From an uncultured Oscillospiraceae bacterium (GTDB lineage Bacteria; Bacillota; Clostridia; Oscillospirales; Oscillospiraceae), in the NCBI GenBank assembly GCA_944385455.1, contig CALWXI010000218.1, positions 1-9,722 of the forward strand: a stretch of 9,722 bases of DNA, written 5' to 3'. The position numbers and the translations under genes were made by a program. The notes under the pieces are model-generated. The model had not been told where the DNA came from and did no database searches. It was given only the letters and a program-made list of their open reading frames with translations. This document shows positions 1-5,867 of this stretch, one piece after another (position 1 is the first letter of the stretch; every line of letters starts with the position of its first letter).

Positions 1-200
1 TCGATGGCCCTGCACACCAGGTCGTTGCCGCTGCCCAGGGTGAACGCCAGCCCCACACCGTCCAGAGGCCCGTTCGTTTTCAGGCGGCAGACCGCATATG
101 CGTAAACAGGCACCGTATGTACCGCGTCGGAGCCTGCTCCGTTCTCCAGATCAAAGCGGCGGTCCTCCACTTCGATCCCCGTGATGACGACTTCTTTCAT
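1..200 (-). CDS. L-fuconate dehydratase-like protein, N-terminal part (cut by window edge)
   Basis: The first 66 codons are visible; the rest lies left of the window. The ATG at 200-198 follows a good ribosome binding site (GGGAGG, then AAGAAA). The N-terminus has the segment GAGSDAVHTVPVYAYAVCRL followed by GVGLAFTLGSGNDLV. This is the pattern I know from the capping domain of L-fuconate dehydratases (enolase superfamily, mandelate racemase-like), where the reading is roughly GSDAxHxDPxYxxAY and GLTFTxGRGNE. The family dehydrates L-fuconate to 2-keto-3-deoxy-L-fuconate in the cytoplasm, using Mg2+. The catalytic Lys and metal-ligand region is outside the window, so activity cannot be judged. 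It lies 121 bp downstream of the TRAP binding-protein gene on the same strand, which suggests co-transcription through an intervening hairpin. A related sugar-acid dehydratase with another substrate is possible. The SDR and FAH-family genes further right support the fuconate reading. Confidence 0.8.
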   Translation of the reverse strand, partial: MKEVVITGIEVEDRRFDLENGAGSDAVHTVPVYAYAVCRLKTNGPLDGVGLAFTLGSGNDLVCRAI

Positions 201-249
201 TTTCTTCCTCCCACAGCACAGCGTGCAATGTTCCTCCGCACATACAAAC

Positions 250-286
250 AGGAGGGACAAGGGGGTATCATCCGCTTGTCCCTCCT
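250..286 (-). terminator. Strong hairpin between dctP-like gene and fuconate dehydratase gene (partial terminator or attenuator)
   Basis: A perfect 12-bp inverted repeat, AGGAGGGACAAG (250-261) and CTTGTCCCTCCT (275-286), encloses a 13-base loop. Read on the minus strand it is followed by GTTTGTATG, a moderate U-rich tail rather than a run of Ts. It sits after the stop of the binding-protein gene and before the next gene on the same strand. It may reduce read-through or protect the 3' end of the dctP message, as is common after abundant binding-protein genes. A weaker 7-bp repeat (288-294 with 304-310) lies beside it. Confidence 0.55.
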
Positions 287-321
287 GAAGTTGATTCAAT
301 CCGTCAACTTTTTTGAAGGAA

Positions 322-1374
322 TTACTCCATCAGGCCGCGGACATAGCCGTACAGATCCTCACGCCAGCCCTCGGTGATGGTGGGATCCTCATACAGGCCG
401 CTGGCGGCCTCGGCAAACTTCGCGCGCTCTTCGTCGCTCAAGTCGATGATGGTAACGCCGTTGGCCTCCATATCGGCCACGTACTGCGCCAGCATCTCGT
501 CCTGCAGCTGGTTGTTGTACAGGCCGGCCTCATCACCGGTCTCGCACAGCCACTGCTGCTGCTCGGGCGTCAGGCTCTGGAAGAAGTCCTCGTTGGTGAT
601 CCACTGGATGGGCATCTTCACGTGAGAGGTCATGGTGATGTACTTGGCCACCTCATAGTAGGCCTGACCGTACAGCGTGGCCATGGGGTTCTCCATGCCC
701 TCCACGGTGCCCTGCTGAGTAGCGGTGTAGACATCGCTCAGGGCCATAGCAGTGGGCGCCGCGCCCATGAGCTCAAAGGCCTTCATGTAGCTGGGCGTGG
801 TGGGGGTGCGGATGATAAGGCCCTGCATGTCCTCAATGGTGTACACGGGTTTGGTGGTCATGATATTGCGCTCGCCGTAGGCCCAGTTGGCGGTGAGGAT
901 GTGGATGCCGTTTTCGGCCAGCAGCGCTTCCTGCTCGTCCCACCAGTCAGACTCCACCAGCTTCCAGCACTGGTCCCAGGAATCATAGATGTACGGGCAG
1001 GAGGCAATGGTGATCTCCGGGGCGCCGTATTCCGCCAGGAAGGAGGCATCGCTGATGCAGATGATGGGCTCGCCCATGACGATCTGCTCGGTGAGATCGC
1101 CCTGAGAACCCAGCTGGCTGGAGGGGAAGAGCTCCAGCTCCATGGTGCCGCCGCTGCGCTCCGCCAGAAGCTCCGCCCAGCGCTGCATGGCCAGGTCGGT
1201 GGGCTCGCCGGGGTTGTTGCCGTAACCGGCCTGGATCACGATCTTTTCAGCGGGTTCAGCCCCGTCTCCTCCCTCCGGCTGGGAGGCCTCGCCATCGCTG
1301 CCGCCGCAGGCGGTCAGGGAAAGCAAGCTGGTTCCAACCATCAGCGCCGCAGGAATTCTTTTCATCTTTTTCAT
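322..1374 (-). CDS. dctP: TRAP transporter solute-binding lipoprotein, DctP family
   Basis: This is an extracytoplasmic substrate-binding protein of a tripartite ATP-independent periplasmic (TRAP) transporter. It is 350 residues long, normal for the family. It begins with MKKMKRIP, a hydrophobic stretch and a lipobox LTAC with the lipidated Cys at 23, followed by a Gly/Glu-rich linker. It is therefore probably anchored on the outer face of the membrane of a Gram-positive cell. Family marks are the LIIRTP segment with Arg189 (the conserved Arg that pairs with a substrate carboxylate) and the stretch near 207-230 ending in QQGTVEGMENP. The ATG at 1374-1372 has AAAGGAGA seven bases upstream. The ligand is probably a carboxylate or sugar acid; with a fuconate dehydratase gene next in line, L-fuconate or a related aldonate is the best guess (inference). 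The membrane subunits DctQ and DctM are not adjacent on either side within the window. The promoter carries an operator-like site between its boxes. Confidence 0.93.
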   Translation of the reverse strand: MKKMKRIPAALMVGTSLLSLTACGGSDGEASQPEGGDGAEPAEKIVIQAGYGNNPGEPTDLAMQRWAELLAERSGGTMELELFPSSQLGSQGDLTEQIVMGEPIICISDASFLAEYGAPEITIASCPYIYDSWDQCWKLVESDWWDEQEALLAENGIHILTANWAYGERNIMTTKPVYTIEDMQGLIIRTPTTPSYMKAFELMGAAPTAMALSDVYTATQQGTVEGMENPMATLYGQAYYEVAKYITMTSHVKMPIQWITNEDFFQSLTPEQQQWLCETGDEAGLYNNQLQDEMLAQYVADMEANGVTIIDLSDEERAKFAEAASGLYEDPTITEGWREDLYGYVRGLME

Positions 1375-1407
1375 ACCTGTTCTCCTTTGTTTTTTCTACG
1401 CCAGAAG

Positions 1408-1419
1408 AAACACGTGTTT
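1408..1419. promoter_or_regulatory. Putative LacI-family operator 1 (perfect 12-bp palindrome)
   Basis: AAACACGTGTTT is a perfect palindrome with a central CpG, as expected for a LacI-family dimer whose hinge helix inserts at the central CpG. It lies inside the predicted dctP leader, about 20 bp upstream of the ribosome binding site. The 15 bases from 1410 match those at 1546 exactly. Confidence 0.7.
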
Positions 1420-1537
1420 AATTTTGAGAAAATTGGCCGCCCTCCTGCACCGGAAATTCGCCGGTTTCCCCACAGTTTTTCTGGGCTGTCCGCCGGTCGC
1501 GGCAGGATTCTGACCGCTTTTCCCCTTGGCCGCGTTC

Positions 1538-1567
1538 ATTATACTACACGTGTTTAATTTGTGCCAA
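1538..1567 (-). promoter_or_regulatory. Predicted promoter of the dctP / fuconate dehydratase unit
   Basis: On the minus strand TTGGCA (1567-1562) is followed after 18 bp by a perfect TATAAT (1543-1538), a sigma-A-type promoter with one mismatch in the -35 box. Transcription should start near 1531. Operator 2 fills the spacer, so repression by the divergent LacI-family protein is likely. Confidence 0.68.
1546..1560. promoter_or_regulatory. Putative LacI-family operator 2, inside the dctP promoter
   Basis: ACACGTGTTTAATTT repeats operator 1 exactly over 15 bases. Its palindromic core ACACGTGT (1546-1553) falls within the 18-bp spacer between the predicted -35 and -10 boxes of the minus-strand dctP promoter. 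A bound regulator there should block RNA polymerase. Confidence 0.72.
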
Positions 1568-1660
1568 TCGTCTATACTTCTATGTTTATTTTTCCTTTTT
1601 TGTCTACTTTGACAAATTTTACCTTCCCATATGCTCCGCAAAAAAGCCGCTGAAAATCAG

Positions 1661-1688
1661 TTGACAACCTGCGGAAACTTGGTAAAAT
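1661..1688 (+). promoter_or_regulatory. Predicted promoter of the lacI-family gene
   Basis: A perfect -35 box TTGACA (1661-1666) is followed after 16 bp by TAAAAT (1683-1688). Transcription should start near 1695, about 30 bases before the start codon. The nearest operator copy is roughly 145 bp upstream, so autoregulation would need looping or be weak. Confidence 0.7.
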
Positions 1689-1727
1689 GAAAAAAACGAT
1701 GCAGTTTTCAGCAAAGGAGAAGTGCCT

Positions 1728-2777
1728 GTGAACAGCTCCGAGATCGCCAAATTGGCGCACGTGTCCAGAACCACCGTATCCCGTGTGCTCAATGGGCACG
1801 GCAATGTCTCCGAGAGTACCCGGCAGCGGGTGGAGGCCGTGATCCGGGAACACAACTATTTTCCCGACGCCGCAGCCCGGAATCTGGTGGGCAAGCAGAA
1901 CAAAGTGCTGGCCCTGTTCATCATCGATCTGGCCGCCAACCGCGACCAGTATACCATTTCCCGCTCCCAGTTTTTCTATGATTACATCGCCTATGCCATT
2001 GATATCGCCAACCGCCACGGCTACAACCTCCTGACCACCATTGTCCACCAGGACAACATGGGCGACATCGACCGTCTTTTCCAGAGCCGCAGCATTGCCG
2101 GCGGCATCCTCATGGGAGACCATCTGGACCAGACCATTCTGGCCCGGTTCGCCGCCAGAGGCTACAAGCTGATGCTCTACAATCAGATCCGCCGCAGCCC
2201 GGCCCCCAACATTCTGGTTGTGAACTATGACAACTTCCGCTGCGGACTGCTGGCCGGTGAGGCGCTGGTCCGCCGGGGCCACACCAAGATCGCCCATGTC
2301 ACCGGCGAGCCGGACAAGCTTTCGGTGCAGGACCGGCTGGAGGGCTTTGAATCCGCTCTCACCGCCGCCGGCATCCCCTTCGACCGCAAGCGCTATCTGG
2401 AATACGGAGCCTTCAACCGCCGCGCCGGCGGCTACGACGCCACCACCCGGCTCCTCCGCCGCAACTGGGAGGACCTGCCCACCGCGCTGTGCGCCGGCTC
2501 CGCCACCATGCTCATGGGCACCTTTGAGGCCATCCGGGATCTTGGACTGCGAATCCCGGAGGACATCTCTCTCATCGGCATCGACAATGTGGACACCGCC
2601 ATGTATACCACCCCGCCTCTGTCCATCGTCTCCACCTCCTGTGAGGAGATCGCCAAAGTGACGGTGGCCCGGCTGATCCGGCTGGTGGAGGAGAACGGTG
2701 TGGAGAGCTGTGACTATGTGATCCCGGACGTGACGCTGGATCTGCGCAGCAGCATCCGCGCCATGGCTGAAGCCTGA
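1728..2777 (+). CDS. LacI-family transcriptional regulator
   Basis: A cytoplasmic DNA-binding regulator of 349 residues, the usual family length. The N-terminal helix-turn-helix spans about residues 4-23 (SEIAKLAHVSRTTVSRVLNG). The hinge helix is at about 46-55 (PDAAARNLVG), with the Leu that inserts at the central CpG of the operator. A periplasmic-binding-protein-like effector domain follows (about 58-345). I chose GTG 1728 because AAAGGAGA (1713-1720) lies at normal distance from it. An in-frame GTG at 1722 would leave only two bases after GGAG. The segment CAGSATMLMG (255-264) stands where relatives usually have CxNDxxAxG. Divergence from dctP, and CpG-centred repeats at dctP and at the SDR/propeller control region, suggest it is the local regulator of sugar-acid catabolism. 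The effector is unknown; a pathway intermediate such as L-fuconate or 2-keto-3-deoxy-L-fuconate is plausible (inference). Confidence 0.92.
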   Translation: MNSSEIAKLAHVSRTTVSRVLNGHGNVSESTRQRVEAVIREHNYFPDAAARNLVGKQNKVLALFIIDLAANRDQYTISRSQFFYDYIAYAIDIANRHGYNLLTTIVHQDNMGDIDRLFQSRSIAGGILMGDHLDQTILARFAARGYKLMLYNQIRRSPAPNILVVNYDNFRCGLLAGEALVRRGHTKIAHVTGEPDKLSVQDRLEGFESALTAAGIPFDRKRYLEYGAFNRRAGGYDATTRLLRRNWEDLPTALCAGSATMLMGTFEAIRDLGLRIPEDISLIGIDNVDTAMYTTPPLSIVSTSCEEIAKVTVARLIRLVEENGVESCDYVIPDVTLDLRSSIRAMAEA

Positions 2778-2788
2778 CGGAAACGCAA

Positions 2789-2827
2789 AAACCGCGCCGG
2801 ATCCCCCCACGGGGACCGGCGCGGTTT
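2789..2827. terminator. Bidirectional intrinsic terminator
   Basis: A 12-bp stem, AAACCGCGCCGG (2789-2800) with CCGGCGCGGTTT (2816-2827), is extended inward by TCCCC with GGGGA around a CCAC loop. The plus-strand tail is TTTCTTTTCTC, serving the lacI-family gene. The minus-strand tail is TTTTTGCGTTT, serving the converging SDR gene that ends at 2841. Confidence 0.9.
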
Positions 2828-2840
2828 CTTTTCTCTCCGT

Positions 2841-3653
2841 TCAGGGCTGCTTGCCGATGTAGGCCAGCACGCCGCCGTCGGCATACAGGATATGTCCGTT
2901 GACAAAATTGGACGCGTCCGAGGCCAGGAAGATGGCCGGCCCCATCAGGTCCTCCGCCTCGCCCCAGCGTCCGGCGGGCGTCCGCCCCACGATGAACTGA
3001 TCGAAGGGGTGCCGGCTGCCGTCGCTCTGCCGCTCCCGCAGGGGCGCGGTCTGCTGGGTGGCGATATAGCCGGGCCCCAGGCCGTTGCACTGGATGTTCT
3101 GTCCGCCGAATTCGGCGCAGATGTTCTGCGTCAGCAGCTTCAGCCCGCCTTTGGCCGCAGTATAGGCCGCCACGGTCTCCCGGCCCAGCTCGCTGAGGAT
3201 GGAGCAGACGTTGATGATCTTGCCGTGGCCCCGGGCCACCATGCCCGGCAGCACCGCCTTGGCCATGATGAAAGGCGCCACCAGGTCCACATCCACCACT
3301 CGCCGGAAATCCTCCACCTTCATATCGCACATGGGGATGCGCTTGATGATGCCGGCGTTGTTCACCAGAATGTCGATGGCGCCCACATCACGCTCCACAT
3401 CGGCCACCAGCTTCTGCGCCCGGGCCTCATCCGTGACGTCACAGGGATAGCCCCGGACGTCGGTGATGCCCTCCGCCGCATAGGAGGCCAGCGCCTTTTC
3501 CACAGAGGCGTCGCTGGTGGCACAGAAGGCCACCTTGGCTCCGGCAGCGTGGAGGGCACGGGCAATGGCAAAGCCGATACCGTAGCACCCGCCCGTCACC
3601 AGAGCGGTCTTTCCCTCCAGAGAGAACAGGTTTCTGATCTGCATTTCGGTCAT
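2841..3653 (-). CDS. SDR oxidoreductase, gluconate 5-dehydrogenase-like
   Basis: A classical NAD(P)-dependent short-chain dehydrogenase of 270 residues. It has the Rossmann motif TGGCYGIG (20-27), NNAG (98-101), and the catalytic Ser151, Tyr164 and Lys168 (YTAAK). The middle and C-terminus (SELGRET, CNGLGPGYIATQQTAPLRE, SRHPFDQFI, DGGVLAYIGKQP) match what I recall of clostridial and Bacteroides proteins annotated gluconate 5-dehydrogenase, related to KduD. I start it at ATG 3653-3651 because AGGAG lies seven bases upstream. An in-frame GTG at 3674 would overlap that site and has none of its own. It follows the other SDR by 22 bp, so the two form an operon. In this setting it may oxidise C4 of 2-keto-3-deoxy-L-fuconate, or interconvert a keto-sugar acid feeding the same pool. 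The name gives the family, not a proven substrate. Confidence 0.88.
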   Translation of the reverse strand: MTEMQIRNLFSLEGKTALVTGGCYGIGFAIARALHAAGAKVAFCATSDASVEKALASYAAEGITDVRGYPCDVTDEARAQKLVADVERDVGAIDILVNNAGIIKRIPMCDMKVEDFRRVVDVDLVAPFIMAKAVLPGMVARGHGKIINVCSILSELGRETVAAYTAAKGGLKLLTQNICAEFGGQNIQCNGLGPGYIATQQTAPLRERQSDGSRHPFDQFIVGRTPAGRWGEAEDLMGPAIFLASDASNFVNGHILYADGGVLAYIGKQP

Positions 3654-3675
3654 GGTCTGACTCCTTTCCTGCACG

Positions 3676-4464
3676 TCAGTGCATCACTTTTCCGCCGGTG
3701 ATATTGATGGCCTGGCCGGTCATGTTGTCCGCAAAATCGGAGGACAAATACAGAAACATATGGGCGATGTCCTCCATGGTCTGGGCCCGCTTCAAGGGGA
3801 TCCCCTCCAGGCGGGAGGCGAAATAGGCCTCCGCGTCGCCGCCCTGGCGGCGGATGTCGTCCAGCGCCCGCTCCCAGATGTTGGTGCGCACGATGCCCGG
3901 GCACACACAGTTGACGTTGATATTGTAGGGCGCGGCATACTGGGCGATGGCTTGGGTCATGCCGGTGACGCCGAATTTGGACGTGGTATAGGCCACATTG
4001 GTGGGGAATCCGTACTTGCCGGACTGTGAGCACATGTTCACGATTTTGCCGGAGCGGTTGGGAATCATCACCCGCAGCACCGCCTGGTCCACGAAGAACG
4101 TGCCCTTGGTGTTGACATTGAGCTGCTTGTCATAGTCGGCCTCCGTGGCCTCCAGGAAGTCCACCGCGCCGAACACACCTGCCACATGGTTCAAAATGTC
4201 CACCCGGCCGAAAGCCTCCATGGCCGCGTCCACCATGGCGTCGATCTGCGCCTTGGAAGTGACATTGCAGCAGTTGGACAGGGCCTTGACGGAAAACCGC
4301 TCCCGGATCTCGGCGGCCACAGCCTCCGCCGCCGCGCCGTCCATATCCGATACCAGCACATTGGCGCCGGCCTCCGCCAGCATCAGTGCCGTGCAGCGGC
4401 CCATGCCGCCTCCGCCTCCGGTGACGATGGCATTCTTTCCCGCCAGAGAAATTGCGACTCCCAT
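3676..4464 (-). CDS. SDR oxidoreductase, putative sugar or sugar-acid dehydrogenase
   Basis: A classical short-chain dehydrogenase of 262 residues, cytoplasmic and NAD(P)-linked. The Rossmann motif TGGGGGMG spans 15-22. The catalytic residues are Ser146, Tyr159 and Lys163 (YTTSK), followed by CPGIVRTNIWE (188-198). The structural NNAG motif reads NHVAG (92-96), a variant seen in some SDRs. ATG 4464-4462 is chosen: the SDR fold starts six codons later (LAGKNAIVTG) and AAAGGGA lies about nine bases upstream. The frame stays open far upstream, but that part overlaps the control region. It is the first gene of the two-SDR operon. Candidate roles are 2-keto-3-deoxy-L-fuconate 4-dehydrogenase or an L-fucose-type aldose 1-dehydrogenase; both are done by SDRs in known pathways. 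Sequence alone does not choose between them. Confidence 0.87.
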   Translation of the reverse strand: MGVAISLAGKNAIVTGGGGGMGRCTALMLAEAGANVLVSDMDGAAAEAVAAEIRERFSVKALSNCCNVTSKAQIDAMVDAAMEAFGRVDILNHVAGVFGAVDFLEATEADYDKQLNVNTKGTFFVDQAVLRVMIPNRSGKIVNMCSQSGKYGFPTNVAYTTSKFGVTGMTQAIAQYAAPYNINVNCVCPGIVRTNIWERALDDIRRQGGDAEAYFASRLEGIPLKRAQTMEDIAHMFLYLSSDFADNMTGQAINITGGKVMH

Positions 4465-4608
4465 TGTGAAACATCCCTTTCCGTTCAAATTTTTCGGGCA
4501 TATGTAAACGCGTGACCATCCCGTCATCCTTTTGCGGGGACCGCTTCCCTCCATGGTCAAAGCCCGCGGATCCACTCTTTCCAATCCCATATACCCGTCT
4601 TTACGCTC

Positions 4609-4637
4609 AATATAACATACGGTCCATAAATGTGCAA
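4609..4637 (-). promoter_or_regulatory. Candidate promoter of the SDR operon
   Basis: On the minus strand TTGCAC (4637-4632) is followed after 17 bp by TATATT (4614-4609). The -10 box has one mismatch; the -35 box is poor beyond TTG. The predicted start is near 4602, giving a leader of about 140 bases. Operator 3 lies just upstream of the -35 box. Confidence 0.4.
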
Positions 4638-4646
4638 GCGAATTTT

Positions 4647-4658
4647 TACACGTGTTTA
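4647..4658. promoter_or_regulatory. Putative LacI-family operator 3
   Basis: TACACGTGTTTA shares the 11 bases ACACGTGTTTA with operators 1 and 2, including the CpG-centred palindrome ACACGTGT (4648-4655), in the same orientation. It lies between the two divergent promoters of this region. It probably places the SDR and propeller/FAH operons under the LacI-family protein encoded at 1728-2777. Confidence 0.68.
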
Positions 4659-4690
4659 CTCTTACTTTTTCACTTTTCCTGTCTCTCCTC

Positions 4691-4719
4691 TTCCCCGCCG
4701 GGCTGTTTTGCCGTATAAT
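4691..4719 (+). promoter_or_regulatory. Candidate promoter of the propeller/FAH operon
   Basis: A perfect TATAAT (4714-4719) lies 17 bp after TTCCCC (4691-4696), a poor -35 box. Start would be near 4726, about 34 bases before the ATG. A weak -35 box would suit a promoter that needs help or is tightly controlled. Confidence 0.4.
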
Positions 4720-4759
4720 CAGAAAAAACACCGCAAACACCTGGGAAGGAGGATGTGCC

Positions 4760-5815
4760 ATGCGCATCACCAAGCATCTGCTGGATCACATGGTTCACTG
4801 CTACTGTGCCGGCTCCCTGGTCATTGACGGCACGCCCCATGCCGTACTGGCCGGAGAGGACCGGGGCGCGGCCTGCCATGCCTATGCCGCGCCGGATTTC
4901 ATCCGGCGGGAGACGCTCTGGGAAAACCGGGGCGGCACCATGTCCTTGATTCCACTGCCCGGCCGGGATGGGGAGTTCCTGGCGGTGGAGAACTTCTTCC
5001 CCATCTTTCAGTCCGAGACCGCCAAACTGGTCTGGGGCCGGAAAGAAGCGGGGCAATGGGTCCTGCGGGATTTTCTTCCCCTGCCCTACATTCATCGCTT
5101 TGACATCCTGGAGTCCGGCGGACAGCGGTATCTCTTTGCCGCCACGCTTTGCTCATCCAAGCGGGATATGGACGACTGGTCCGACCCCGGCGCCCTGTAT
5201 GGCTGTCCCATGCCGGACGATCTCACTCAGACGCCCCGGCCGGAGCGGCTGCTGGGCGGCATGGTACGCAATCACGGCTACTGGAAGGGTACCTGGGAAG
5301 GCCGCCAGGCCGCCTTCACCTCCTGTGACTCCGGGGTATACGTTTCCCTGCCTCCCCGGACGCCGGAGGAGGGCTGGACGGTGCGGCATCTGCTGGACGG
5401 TCCTGTCAGCGATATCGCGCTGTGTGACATCGACGGAGACGGGCTGGACGAGATGGCCCTGATTTCTCCCTTCCATGGAGACACTCTGACCATTTACCAC
5501 CAGCAAGACAGCGGGTGGGAACCGGTCTACCGGCTCTCCGCGCCCTTTGCCCACGCCCTCTGGGGCGGCACGCTGCTGGGCCGTCCCGCCTTTCTGGTGG
5601 GGGCCCGCCGGGGGGACTGCGCTTTGTCCCTGCTCCGCTGGGACGCAGGCCGGGGCTTTTCCGTCACCGCTCTGGGCCATGGCGGCAGCAGCAATGTCTC
5701 CGTTTTCTCCCTGCCGGGACAGGACGTGGTGGTTTCCGCCAATCACACCGCCGGGGAAGCCGCCGTGTATGTGCTGGAGGATGTGCCTTGCGAAACCTCT
5801 CCAGCCACGGTATAA
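4760..5815 (+). CDS. Orphan beta-propeller-like protein with one FG-GAP/VCBS-type calcium loop
   Basis: A protein of 351 residues whose function I do not recognise. ATG 4760 has a perfect AAGGAGG (4746-4752) seven bases upstream. From this start there is no signal peptide and no membrane segment, so it should be cytoplasmic. Short strand-turn-strand units repeat through its length, and DIDGDGLDE at 223-231 is the Asp-rich calcium-type loop of FG-GAP/VCBS repeats. Together these suggest a seven-bladed-type propeller (inference). Unusual conserved-looking stretches are LDHMVHCYCAG (8-18), LPYIHRFDIL (108-117) and RNHGYWKGTWEG (170-181); their His, Cys, Tyr and Trp residues could line a site. 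It precedes the FAH-family hydrolase by 52 bp on the same strand, and the control region carries operator 3. A role in the sugar-acid pathway, such as a lactonase-like or isomerising enzyme or a sugar sensor, is possible but unproven. Six-bladed lactonases (SMP-30) and aldos-2-ulose dehydratase also use propellers, but I see no clear signature of either. Confidence 0.75.
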   Translation: MRITKHLLDHMVHCYCAGSLVIDGTPHAVLAGEDRGAACHAYAAPDFIRRETLWENRGGTMSLIPLPGRDGEFLAVENFFPIFQSETAKLVWGRKEAGQWVLRDFLPLPYIHRFDILESGGQRYLFAATLCSSKRDMDDWSDPGALYGCPMPDDLTQTPRPERLLGGMVRNHGYWKGTWEGRQAAFTSCDSGVYVSLPPRTPEEGWTVRHLLDGPVSDIALCDIDGDGLDEMALISPFHGDTLTIYHQQDSGWEPVYRLSAPFAHALWGGTLLGRPAFLVGARRGDCALSLLRWDAGRGFSVTALGHGGSSNVSVFSLPGQDVVVSANHTAGEAAVYVLEDVPCETSPATV

Positions 5816-5867
5816 TGAGGAAAACACCCACGCGGAATCCAAATTTTGAAAAAGGGGATATCGTACT

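Larger units (their letters stand above)
1375..1727. other. Divergent control region between dctP-like and lacI-family genes
   Basis: These 353 bp hold no credible gene. They hold the dctP promoter (minus), the lacI-family promoter (plus) and two copies of the motif ACACGTGTTTAATTT (1410-1424 and 1546-1560). The centres of the two copies are 136 bp apart, close to 13 turns of B-DNA. The segment around 1550-1660 is AT-rich compared with the flanking genes. From the predicted start near 1531, the dctP transcript would have a leader of about 155 bases. That leader contains small inverted repeats (1449-1453 with 1461-1465; 1420-1425 with 1429-1434) but no riboswitch that I recognise. Confidence 0.8.
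4465..4759. other. Divergent control region between SDR operon and propeller/FAH operon
   Basis: These 295 bp carry no gene that I accept. They hold one operator-like site (4648-4658), a candidate minus-strand promoter for the SDR operon and a candidate plus-strand promoter for the propeller gene. The part 4590-4680 is AT-rich relative to both flanking genes. Confidence 0.75.

Noticed and set aside
288..314. AT-rich hairpin AAGTTGA/TCAACTT followed by TTTTTT, resembling a plus-strand terminator
   Set aside because: No plus-strand gene ends there and the stem is only 7 bp. It may be part of the intergenic structure after dctP, but no function can be claimed.
313..1557. 414-codon open frame on the plus strand opposite dctP
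   Set aside because: It is the antisense shadow of a clear DctP gene in GC-rich DNA, with no recognisable domain and a His/Gly/Leu-rich shadow composition.
1758..1763. Further CACGTG hexamers inside genes (1758-1763, 619-624, 7299-7304)
   Set aside because: They lack the flanking A and TTTA of the operator motif. A few isolated CACGTG copies are expected by chance in this length.
1572..2810. 412-codon open frame on the minus strand opposite the lacI-family gene
   Set aside because: It is a shadow of the LacI-family gene and runs through its promoter and terminator. No domain is recognised.
3654..3674. GTG start at 3674 for the gluconate 5-dehydrogenase-like SDR
   Set aside because: It would overlap the AGGAG that serves ATG 3653 and has no site of its own.
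4652..4759. In-frame upstream extension of the propeller gene from a GTG at 4652, giving a hydrophobic, signal-peptide-like N-terminus ending in LFPAGLFC
   Set aside because: The extension overlaps operator 3 and the TATAAT box, has no ribosome binding site at the GTG, and a perfect AAGGAGG precedes ATG 4760. The hydrophobic look comes from T-rich control DNA.
4465..4773. Long N-terminal extension of the SDR at 3676-4464, up to 4773
   Set aside because: It runs through the divergent control region and into the opposite gene. The SDR fold starts right after Met 4464, which has a ribosome binding site.
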